DNA from: Epiperipatus broadwayi
Lineage: Eukaryota > Onychophora > Udeonychophora > Euonychophora > Peripatidae
DNA: 64,000 bases
Assembly: GCA_028023455.1 (NCBI GenBank)
Contig: JAQFVV010000346.1
Location: 1 to 64,000, forward strand
Direction of reading: 5' to 3'
In this document: piece after piece, positions 34,848 to 44,965 of the stretch
Layout: each line of letters starts with the position of its first letter
Numbering within the stretch: the stretch's first letter is position 1
The notes under the pieces: model-generated
The model's database searches: none
Told to the model about the DNA's origin: nothing
The model's input: only the letters and a program-made list of their open reading frames with translations
Program-made: the position numbers and the translations under genes

Positions 34848-35156
34848 ATTCACCAATTAGACATTCTTTGAAGTTAAATGAAAAATATAACATACTGAAT
34901 TTCTTGCATGCACATTTCAAAACAACTACTGTTTCTTAAAGTAATATTCTACTTTTAATCAGTAGATAGGTATGTAGGTAGGTGGCTGGGTGAAATGGTT
35001 GATGGGTGGGTGAAAGAGTGGATGGGTGGTCAGAGGGTGAATGGGTGGGTAAGAGTATGGGTGGGTGGGTGAGAAAGTGGGTGGGTGGTAGATAATATAG
35101 ACAGATAGATAGGTGGGTGGGTAGATAATATAGACAGATAAATAGATAGGTGGGTG

Positions 35157-35392
<236 letters not shown>

Positions 35393-35602
35393 GACTAAGG
35401 CTGATCTCATACCAATGTGTTAAGATTAAGATAAGATAATAATTTATTTTTAAAATTAGAAAAATATGTTTTTATGAGATCACATCATCACTATTTTTAT
35501 GCTTGCTAAAACTCCCTATAAGTATTGCCACTCAGTGCAAACCAGAGTAATTAATGGATGCCAGAAGGCTTGTGCACAAAATCCCCATTTAGTGCCTTAT
35601 CA

Positions 35603-35663
35603 TCAAATATCCCCAGACTGGTTTCTGTCTTATGGCCTTCATCAGTGAGGAGCCTTGGATCTG
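35603..35663 (-). ncRNA. Hammerhead ribozyme candidate, family A
   Basis: Minus strand: CTGATGA (35,645-35,639), GAAAC (35,625-35,621), loop CA, then GTC ending at 35,616. Stem I pairs CTCCTCA-side bases with the TGGGGAT side. Stem II GGC/GAC has one mismatch, so folding is weaker than in the partner at 36,139. Confidence 0.65.
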
Positions 35664-36125
35664 AAAGCACTGCACCTAGATCTTAGGATCTAATGCAACC
35701 CTCCAGCAGCCACCTTTTATCTCTACTTAACTATTAAACTATGAGTCTTAAATTGAAACACTATAATATTTTCAATCCAAGCTCATTAGCTTATATAGTC
35801 ATATAGCTCTGAACTCAGTTCTGTACCTATACATTTTGATGTCTTTGGTTTTTTAATAACTATAGCCACCACTATCCTATTAGGCTTAAAACCAATCCAG
35901 CTTAATAAGGTAGAGGTGGCTATAGTTATTGAAGAGCAAAGACACCAAAATGTATAGGTTCTGAACTGAGTTCAGACCTATATGACTATCTAAGCTAATG
36001 AGCTTGGATTGAAATATTATAGTGTTTTCAATTTAAGTCTCATAGTTTAGTAGTTAAGTAGAGATAAAAGGTGGCTGCTGGAGTTTTGCATTAAATCCTA
36101 AGATCTACATGCAGTGCTCTCAGAT

Positions 36126-36180
36126 CCAAGGCTGCTCACTGATGAAGGCCACTAGCCAGAAACTAGTCTGAGGATATTGG
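36126..36180 (+). ncRNA. Hammerhead ribozyme, family A (best copy)
   Basis: All catalytic boxes are intact: CTGATGA (36,139-36,145), GAAA (36,159-36,162) and cleavage triplet GTC ending at 36,168. Stem II is GGC-CACTA-GCC. Stem III is AC-TA-GT, only 2 bp, and contains the palindrome CTAG that would give 4 bp or more in a dimer. Stem I pairs CTCA with TGAG, then CCAA (36,126-36,129) with TTGG (36,177-36,180) across an internal loop. Sister copies show AGC/GCT in place of GGC/GCC, a covariation. Minimal hammerheads of this kind occur in PLE terminal repeats and process their transcripts. Confidence 0.75.
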
Positions 36181-36559
36181 ATGAGTAGGCACAAGATGGG
36201 GATTTTATGCACTATCCTTATGTCATCCATTGATTACTCTTGCTTGCCCTGAGTGGCAATACATATAGAGTTCTGCCTGTTTTAATAACAGTTATAAGCA
36301 AACATAAGAAATGGTGATCATATGACCACTCCTGCCTAATAGGGTAGTGGTGGCTATGGTTATTAAAGAACCAAAAACACCAAAATGTATAGGTACTTAA
36401 CTGAGTTCCTACCTATGTGACTATATAAGCTAATGAGCTTGGATTGAATATATTGTAGTGTTTTCAGTTTAAGACTCATAGTTTTGTAGTTAAGTAGAGA
36501 TAAAAGGTGGCTGCTGGATGGTTGCATTAGATCCTAAGATCTAGGTGCAGTGCTCTCAG

Positions 36560-36620
36560 ATCCAAAGCTTTTCACTGACAAAGTTTACAAGGCAGAAACT
36601 AGTCTGTGGATATTGGATGA
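36560..36620 (+). ncRNA. Hammerhead ribozyme remnant in the tandem copy
   Basis: GAAACTAGTC (36,594-36,603) is intact, but CTGATGA has become CTGACAA (36,575-36,581), so the second unit of the array should be inactive. Confidence 0.55.
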
Positions 36621-36720
36621 GTAGACCCTAGATGGTGATTTCTTTCTGGCATCCATTGATTACCCTGGCTTGCACTGAGTGACAATACATAGAGAGAGTT
36701 TTGCCTGTTTTTATGAGATG

Positions 36721-36890
36721 TGATATGTTGGACTATTTCCATCATCTTTGAGTGAATGTTGAATGTATAGAAAATTACCTGTATTGTCTATTTGTGTGTT
36801 ATCACTAACAATTGTTTGTATTTGGAAAGTTTAAAATTTTTTATACATTCAACATTCACCCATAGATGATGGAAATAGTCCAACATATCA
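36721..36890. mobile_element. Short MITE, ~50-bp terminal inverted repeats
   Basis: TGATATGTTGGACTATTTCC at the left is exactly inverted at the right end (36,871-36,890), and pairing extends ~48 bp inward (GAATGTTGAATGTATA against TATACATTCAACATTC). The total is 170 bp. No clear target duplication and no coding sequence. It begins two bases after the TSD of the neighbouring PLE array. Confidence 0.75.
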
Positions 36891-37371
36891 GATCTAATAA
36901 TATACCATCATCACAAACCTTCAGACAAATATGTTTTTTATGCTTTATTCTTTTCTCTCTTCTGCCGCCCGCCCTCTCTATTGAAGTTAAAAATGGCAAT
37001 TCTCGATATCCGATGGCGTAGTTGATCATCATCTCTGAAGACAATCGTAATCAAGCAGATATCTAAGAGTAATGTAATTACGTTGAAAAAAATAGTTTAA
37101 TTCCGTCATTAAATTTGTACAGTAATAATTGGATCAGTGATGACTTAATTTAACTTAATCCAATCATAACTAATTTGATATATTAATATCATCTACTTGT
37201 AATTATGTATTGGATTACTTTCAATAAACCCACGGAAAAGTCATTAAAAGAAGATAAGGTGATGATTAGAAAGGGAAAAAGTAGATGTACATAAAGTAGC
37301 AGATCATAGATGTATCAATAAACATAAATATTCGATTAGCTAGATTTTAATTATTAAAGTCATCATCATCA

Positions 37372-39095
37372 TCAACCATTATCAATCCACTGCAGGATGA
37401 AGGTCTCTCCAAGTTCAATCCTTCTCCGATTTTTAGCTTTTCTTCTCCATATCACCCCTGCACACCTTATTTCATCCATCCATCTCACATGTGGTCTCTT
37501 TCTGGGTCTTTTACAATCTCTTAGAATCCAGTTTAATATTTCAATTGTCCACCTATTATCATCTCTTCTAGCAATATGTCCAGCCAACTCCACTTTTTCT
37601 TTTTAATTTTTTCAATGAGGTCAGTAACACTGTTTGTTCTCTTACCCATATATTATGTTTTCGATCTCTTCTTGTTACTACCAACATGCATCTCTCCATA
37701 CTTCTTTGAGTAGTCTGAAGTCTCTGTATTGCTATTCTGTTAAGTGTCTAAGTCTCAGATCCATAAGTAAGAACTGGTAAAACACATTTGTTAAAAACCT
37801 TCCTTTTCAAACACATAGGCATATTTCCTTTTAGTATCAAGTTATTTCTACCAAAAGCACTCCAACCAAGTTTAATTCTATGATTAATTTCATCCATTAT
37901 GTTTCCATTTTTATTAATAATCTGACCAAGGTATTTGTAACTGTTAACTTCTTCTAACTCATCATAATCAATCTTTTATTTTTATATTTGGAAAAATCCA
38001 TTAAACATTATTTTAGTCTTTTTAACATTTATCTTTAGTCCTATTTTCATCTAATAACTTCTGCAACATTTCCTGCAGCTCTAAAGCATTATTTGCAAAA
38101 ACAACTACATCATCTACAAAATCTAAATGACTTAAAATAATATTCATTTACTTTCACTCTTTCAGCTTCCCATTTCAATCCACAAAATATTTCTTGCAGC
38201 ACGGTTGTAAAATGTTTTGGAGATATGGAGTCACCCTCCCTACTCAATGTTGACTTTCCCAGTATCATTATGTAATCTAATTGTTGCTGTTGCATTTTTA
38301 TAAATATTCTTTAAAATGTGGCAATATCCTGGATCTATACTTTGATGATTCAATGCTTTAATCACTGAAGAAATGTTTATAGAATCAAATGCTTTTTTAT
38401 AATCTACAAATCCAAAGCATAATGACAACTCATTTGTCTTTTCTATAACTTCTCTCGATATCTGGATATGATCTACTGTACTAAAACCATTTTTAAATCC
38501 AGCTTGTTCTCTTGGTTGGTGGAAATCCAATAAGACGAGTTGTAATTACCTTGGTAAAAATTTTGTATAAAACTGATAAAATGCTGATAGGTCTGTAATT
38601 TCTAATATCTTCTTTATCACCTTTTTTAAATATTAATACTGCATTCTTCCAATCATCTGGTACATCTTTATCATTTAGACATTTGGTATATAACTTTGCT
38701 AAAAAAAATTATATTTTTTTCACCTGATTTTTTTAATATATCAATTATAATTCTATCATTACCTGGAGCATTTCTTCATACATTTAATTGCATGTCCCGC
38801 TTCATCATTTAAAATTCTGGGCAATTTGGAAGATGTAATAGATGTAGGAGGTGCTTGTTCTTTATTACTATATAATTATTGATAAAAGTCTTCTACCCAT
38901 TTCATGATGTCATCTCTCTTTTTAGTAATAATTTCATCTTTTTTTCTTATTGCAGATATAAATTTTCTAACACTACCAAAACGTTATTTTACACTCTTGA
39001 GACTTTTATTTTCTTCTACAGCTTTCCTTGCTAGTTCACAGTTATACTTTCTTATATCATTTTCACCACACTTAATTTTATAACCTCCAATAAAA
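37372..39095 (-). pseudogene. RTE-clade LINE, reverse transcriptase and C-terminus, decayed
   Basis: Read from 39,095 downward: linker CELARKAVEENKSLKSVK and DDIMKWVEDFYQ; RT start DVPDDWKNAVLIFKKGDKED and IRNYRPISILSVLYKIFTKV (38,690-38,550); EQAGFKNGFSTVDHIQ and CFGFVDYKKAFDSI (38,510-38,390); GDSISPKHFTTVLQEIF (~38,240-38,190). Then a C-terminal part with NMPMCLK-like sequence near 37,820 and ELAGHIARRDDNRWTIEIL to the stop at 37,372. This is the RTE order (RT, then GHIAR..D.RW...W), and the 3' end is an ATC/GAT trinucleotide tail near 37,362. Frameshifts occur at ~38,527 and ~38,260, and the YADD box is damaged. No endonuclease remains. Confidence 0.85.
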
Positions 39096-39096
39096 A

Positions 39097-39660
39097 TTAT
39101 TTGTCTTCTCTTTCCCCAGTGTTAATCATCATTTTTTCTTCACTAAATTTAATCCCCATCTCTTCACCCATCCTTGCACATGTCCTCAGCATAACTTCCA
39201 TATTTTCCCTTATTTCTGCACACAAAAAGATATCATTTGTAAATAAAAGACCCAACAATGTATATACTTCCTTGCCACCTATTAATGATATCTCTATGCC
39301 TCTTCCTAGTCTTTCCATTATTCTCTCCATTTCTCTCAAATACAACAAAAACAGAATAAGTGGTGTAGGGCATCCTTGCCTTAGTCCCACCCCATTTTTA
39401 ACTATAACTGATTCTATATTCCCTAATTGGTATAAATAGTAATTATTTTTATATAATTTCTTAATAATATCCACTAAAGCTCCACCCCTTCCAAAATTAC
39501 TCAACTTACCCAGAATCTATTTACTTTATCATACACCTTCTCTATATCTATAAAACCCATATATAACTGTCTACCTGTATTCCTACTCATATCGATAAGT
39601 TGTGTAACTACAAATAAACTATCTCCTATACACCTATCTGACAGTTATCCATTTTCTGTT
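39097..39660 (-). pseudogene. Second LINE reverse transcriptase fragment
   Basis: Minus strand from 39,655: RCIGDSLFVVTQLIDMSRNT and YMGFIDIEKVYDKVNR, then an open frame 39,504-39,097 with NFGRGGALVDIIKKLYKNN, NGVGLRQGCPTPLILFLLYL (RT motif 4) and LLFTNDIFLCAE (the YADD/FADD box with Ala to Thr). It differs from the RTE RT just downstream and stops at TGEREDK, after which the RTE linker begins. It is truncated at both ends. Confidence 0.7.
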
Positions 39661-39664
39661 GTTG

Positions 39665-41410
39665 TGCCACCTATTGTAAAGTTGAGTAAACAAAAGAGAT
39701 CTGCTCTTGTTTATAAATTTATTAAGAATATTTTTGTTATTCTTAAGTATTTTGTTTTATCACACTCTTTCTTGATAAAAAAACTATACTGGACTCATGA
39801 TATCCACAAGTCCTCTTAACATTCATTCCACATCACATACAATGGCTTACATTTTGTAATTGAGCTTTAATTACAATATGATGCATATTATTTACTGAAC
39901 TGTAAGTTATAGTATTTTTAACATGCATATATATATAACAATGATACTAATCTATGTGTATACTACACATACATAAATTAAGATTATAATATAAATAAAC
40001 TTAGAATAAAGAATAATAATATAATTAATAATAAATTTAGAGAGCACATTTACATGCTTATTTACAGTGTTTATGTGTACATTCAGATTCCCCCAAAGTA
40101 AAAATAATAAAAAAATTTCTGAAGTATATCTTTACTTCTTTAAATAAAATGAAGTGTCAAACTTTCAACACAATTAAACACACTCTGAAAAAATATTTTT
40201 AATAATTTTTTTTCTAATAGGAATTTAGTAGCAATCTTTTTGTCATCTGATTATGGCCTTTCTAGTTGTTATGATGTTTTTAAGACTATATTGATTGCAG
40301 AATATATACAGTGACATCATTCAGTTCAAATTCTCAATTAAATTTTCCAAACTTTAAGCCTTCTGAGACAACCCAGCAACTTTTTTCAGTTACTTTTTTA
40401 ATGCTATTAAATGTATACTTTTCATTTTGTCGGTCAAGAAAAATATTTTATAATTTTCTTTTTATTTTTGTAAAAATTTTAGCTTTACACTTAGGAAATA
40501 TTTTATTATATAAAATACTATATCAAATCAAATTTAGAAAGAATTTAAACTTTCACATGTAAAAACTCCAATAAACCTTGTTTTTTTTCCTTTTTGAAAA
40601 AAAAAAACTTTATTTTTATGAATCTACATATATTCCAATACATTGTATTCAGTGCCAATGATTCAATTTCTTTCTTGTAGTCATTACCAAAGATCTACAT
40701 ATATTCATTTTATTATATAAATTTTACTACTGTTATTACTTACCTCTCTGTATTCTTATGTTTTTAACCAATTTTTTATTACATCTTACACAAATGTGCC
40801 CAAATCCAATAATAGTAACAATTTATTTCTTATATATTATTATTTATGTAATATTATAAATTATTTATAATTAAAACCATTATTTAACAATTTGTGACAT
40901 TTGAAGCTGGTTTTTCTTTGTTAATATATAAAGTTTCTTTTAATAATTTTTCCTTATTTAATTTAACATTTTCAAACATGTTTATATCAAAATTTTTATA
41001 AAATATTTTATATAGGGTAAAGAAATGTTACTAATCATTATAAAAATGCACAGTGCTCCGGGATGGAAAAATTGCTTCTACAATATTACAAAATTTATTA
41101 AACTTATGAATTATAATGTTTATGTTTACTATGTTTGTGGATTGTGAATAATTGCAGTAGTGTATATTAATAGAGCATGATGGCTTCACAGTATTTTATT
41201 TAACCTTGTTTGTCCAGTTCACTTTAAGGTGGCATGTAGAGCAATTAGACAGTAGAATAAGGATTGCAGTCAAAAATTAATAATGTTTAATGATTATAAA
41301 TGATAGTTTATATGTAGCACAATATACTGCACCATCCCCAATTTTAGATCTGCATGCCAAACATTAATGAAACCACACATCACTAAGATACGTTGTTTTT
41401 TATTTCATTC
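39665..41410. other. AT-rich intergenic sequence, nothing recognised
   Basis: A plus-strand frame at 40,311-40,562 is Phe-rich without a motif. No repeats are shared with the rest of the window that I could see. Confidence 0.4.
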
Positions 41411-41419
41411 CATCAAAAT

Positions 41420-41706
41420 ATCACATGATCATTATTTCATATGGTTACACAGGATGTTAATAACAATAGCAGTAATTAGTGACATCAAGTGTAAGCCTTT
41501 GTAAACAATGGATGCAGGAAAGTTAATGCATAAAATCATAATCTAATGCCTACTCATCCAATATCTCCAGACTGATGAAAGCTTCAAGCTAGAATCTAGT
41601 CTGGAAATATTGGCTGTCTAGACATAAGATAGGGATTTTATGCACAAGCCTTCCTGCATCCATTGATTACAAAGGCTTGCATTTGATGGCATTACTGTAT
41701 GGAGAA
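41420..41706 (+). repeat. Family-A PLE terminal-repeat fragment, chimeric
   Basis: Starts in minus orientation (ATCACATGATCATTATTTC), reaches CTCATCCAATATCTCCAGA, then switches directly into the plus-oriented CTGATGA (41,572-41,578) and continues to CTGTATGGAGA. The junction has replaced the 5' strand of stem I with the complement of its 3' strand. The core is damaged (GAAT for GAAA at 41,592-41,595). Confidence 0.65.
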
Positions 41707-42181
41707 CTCAATATTGTTATGTATATTTAGATGTAAAGGCTAAGAGAGATGTCTAACATTAGCTATGCTTTACAATTGGTGCAGATAGTTAGAATTGGGA
41801 AAGCAGCTATATTAAAAGTGTGGGTTATGTTCTAGTATATAATTTTGATGTTATAGATAGTAAGGGTTCAAAATCAATAGATAGGAGCCTATAAAGATAT
41901 ATTAAATAGCTTGAACTCATTTTCAAATTAAATAAAATGGCAATAAATTCTTTAAAAGACAGTATTAATTTTGATTTATTATATTTAAAAAATACTATAG
42001 CTTAATTATACTGATAGTTTATATTAGAGGTTTAAGTAATTATTTTTGTTTAAAATATTAAATGATAGTTAATTTAATATTAGTTTAGATTGTACTGAAA
42101 GTATCACATGACCACAGGTGATTGTGTGAATACGTGAGCTTTCACATTTTAGGGGAAAAAAACTTTAACTTAATAAAAATT

Positions 42182-43531
42182 GGTTGTTTTATAATAGCAT
42201 GTTAAAACCGCCAGAGGGCGTGGTTTGTTTGTAAACAAAGATAAATATAATGTTGCCAGGGCAGGGGTTTTTTTTGGCTTTGGTTTTTTGTTTATCACAT
42301 TTATAAAAGTAATATCAAATCAATTTTTTAAACACAACAAAAAAAAAAATGCATAAAAAAATTACAAAAAAATGAATTTACAAAAAAGTACTTACTTTTT
42401 TTTTTATTCTTTTCATTATTTATATTTTCTAAAGGGGGCCGACGGGGAGGGGGGTTGGTCTATGTATTTATTTGTTGTTTTTTTGTTGTTTATCACATTT
42501 AAAAAGTACGGGCGGCTATCAAATCAATTTTGGCAAAAAAAAAAAAACATCAATTAAAAATGAATTTTAAAAAGTAGTTACCACTTTTTTTTTGATTCTT
42601 CTCATTAAATCCTTATATTTTCGGTTCAGAATTCTATGACAAAAAAGTCAGCAGATTCTTTTTTCTGTTTGTTTGTTTTATTTTTATAAATTATAAATAA
42701 ATCTATTTCCATTTAACGGTAACATTTACAAGCCAAAGTCAAACTTTGGGAGGGGGGGAAATGGGGGGAGGGTGTTTCCAATTGCTAACAGAATGGAATG
42801 CAAAAAACTCGAAGGTTGACAAAGTTTTGACGGTAATTCCCAAAATCATAAATATATACGGCAATTAAATCCAACTTTTTGGGCTCTTCAGGAAAAAAAC
42901 AGCACGCATGCAGCTTCAAGCTGTTTTGTTTGATAACCCGGTTCCAGCAGTCAGAGAACAATTCTTTCTTTGACATTCCTAAAATTTCCTATTTTAGCCA
43001 TTTGATTCAGCTCGCAGTTGTTCTCACACAAAACGTGACTTAGAGCGTGATTTGATAGGAATCGCACTTGCATCTACACTTGCCCAATTTTTCCAGCAGG
43101 AAATGGGGGCTAGGGAAGCATGAGACTCTGCTCATAATTGTTAGTAGACCTTCCTAAAACATGGGAGATAGAGGGGGGAGATGGTCTTAATGAATATTAA
43201 AATAGTTTTGACAATCAGAATTCCAGCCACCCTCAGACAATACTGTAGCCAAAAGTGAAATGTGATCGTACATCCAAAATGCTTAGCCCAAATCTGAGCT
43301 GTAAGCTGACACAATAGCTTCTGTGGCAGATTAAATGTCATGTTTCTGTGCATTAGCATAGAAATAAACACAGCAGCCACCCCACCCCCCGTATCAACGG
43401 ACTATTTCTAGGCTTACGCATTAGAAATAGAACATTCAATAGTGGCGGAGGCCGCCTAAACGGCATATTTCTGTGCGCTATCATAGAAATAATGCCCTCC
43501 AGCGGTTTCAACACGCTATTGTAAAACAACC
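42182..43531. mobile_element. 1,350-bp TIR DNA transposon (non-autonomous), absent from the paralogous unit
   Basis: The left end GGTTGTTTTATAATAGC and right inverse GGTTGTTTTACAATAGC begin 38-bp terminal inverted repeats that differ at five positions, all transitions. Flanking 8-mers TAAAAATT (42,174-42,181) and CAAAAATT (43,532-43,539) suggest an 8-bp target duplication. The paralogue at ~57,775-57,795 runs straight through this site. The interior has a ~190-bp internal duplication (~42,270-42,600, TATCACATTTA..AAAGTA), G-rich blocks and no transposase. The superfamily is not assigned; 8-bp duplications suit hAT, Merlin or P. Confidence 0.8.
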
Positions 43532-43659
43532 CAAAAATTTGATACATAATAAAGTGTAACAAATACAAAATCTAGAAATAATATTTTAAAGTAATAATGA
43601 AAATTATTATTTTACTTACGTGTAATATTGTATTTTAAAAATCAATTTTAGGTCATTAA

Positions 43660-44405
43660 CCCTTTTCCCGCGCTCGACGAGACTCCTCGTCGACATCTAA
43701 AATCACTCTAACTCAGTTCGTTTTTATACGATAAAATTCGTTAAATAGGTATTGAATTCGTTTTTAAAAGTTCTGTATGATGGTGACATCTTCCGATTTA
43801 TTTTAGAAGTAAAAAATAAAAAAAAACGCATTTAAACCTAAACAAAGAAGGAACATTATTTGTGATTGGTTCTTAGCATGCTCTCAGCCGAAAAAGACAT
43901 TCTGATTGGCTGGAAAGAACAAAGAAACTGCCTGATCAAAGAAAATAAAGAAAAATGCTGAGATTTTCATTTCGAATACGATTTAAATTATTATTAAATA
44001 ATATTTATGGAAATTAAACATAATTTTCAGAGAGAATAATAAAAAAACAAAATTATTTTCGAAAAATATTGAAGATTTAAGTAAATATATTGAAGATGTA
44101 GTAAAAAGAAATATTTACTTTTCTATAACGTAAAAGTCGATCTTTTTGTTTACATTATAACTTTTATGTTGCCGATATAGAATATCTTAGAATAAATAAA
44201 TAGCAATTTATTTTTGAAAGAACTTTCGTTTTCTTCATGACCTGAAAAATTAATTATATACTTTTTATAAACGTATCTGAGTTGAATTTAATATTATAGG
44301 CGAATATGTTTTAACAATAGGCTTTGTCTTCAGTTTGTGAGTTGGCCAATTAAAAGATTTGATTTTTATCTGATACAACCAATGATTTAATTAGCGGTTT
44401 AAGGG
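43660..44405 (+). mobile_element. piggyBac-type MITE, copy 2, with TTAA TSD and empty paralogous site
   Basis: TTAA (43,656-43,659), CCCTTTTCCCGCGC..., ...GCGGTTTAAGGG, TTAA (44,406-44,409). The paralogous unit at ~57,901 reads ...TTAGGTCATTAAAATATT, that is, one TTAA with no element. This proves the insertion and its exact 4-bp duplication. It is almost identical to copy 1 at 1-746 but inverted. No reading frame. Confidence 0.95.
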
Positions 44406-44489
44406 TTAAAATATTAAAATTGTTTTAAAAGAGAGATTTAATTTTTTAGATAAAATTATTTAATATTTAAAGTATTGAATAATTTGATA

Positions 44490-44904
44490 TTATATATATA
44501 TTGTAGCCCTTGGATTTGTCCAAGACTCCAGTTTTGGAGTTAAATATGCAAAAGAAGGTTCCATCCAAATTTTCCTCATAATGTATGTATTTTGTTTTTC
44601 CTTTAATAAGAAAAGATTTTAGCAAAGACCGAGTTTGAACCCATATTGATAAGGGATTGCGTATGTTTGACTTAGTAAGCAATCTAAAAATTTATTGTTA
44701 ATATGTTTATAACCTGAGGATTATTTTATTTTATTTATGGGTCAAATTAATATTAAGAAAATATTAGAAAAGCAAAATGTATACATTTGTTGATAGGTTG
44801 ACTGAGAAAAAAGAAGAGATGTGTGACTATTAAAACTGTGTTAGAGAGTGAAATGAATTGACATTATTTTATAATGAGTTATAAAGAAACAGTTCATGAA
44901 AGTA

Positions 44905-44965
<61 letters not shown>

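Larger units (their letters stand above)
35481..36706. mobile_element. Family-A PLE terminal-repeat array: palindrome plus tandem copy, 13-bp TSD
   Basis: A complete minus-oriented unit (35,481-~35,893) is mirrored by a plus-oriented unit (~35,900-36,335) and followed by a second plus unit in tandem (~36,340-36,706). The whole 1,226-bp block is flanked by GTTTTTATGAGAT (35,468-35,480 and 36,707-36,719); some of the Ts may belong to the element end. This gives the true borders of the family: start near CACAT(G/C)ATCAC, end near TGCCTGTTTT. Two hammerhead cores are intact (35,600-35,665 minus; 36,126-36,180 plus). Confidence 0.9.
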
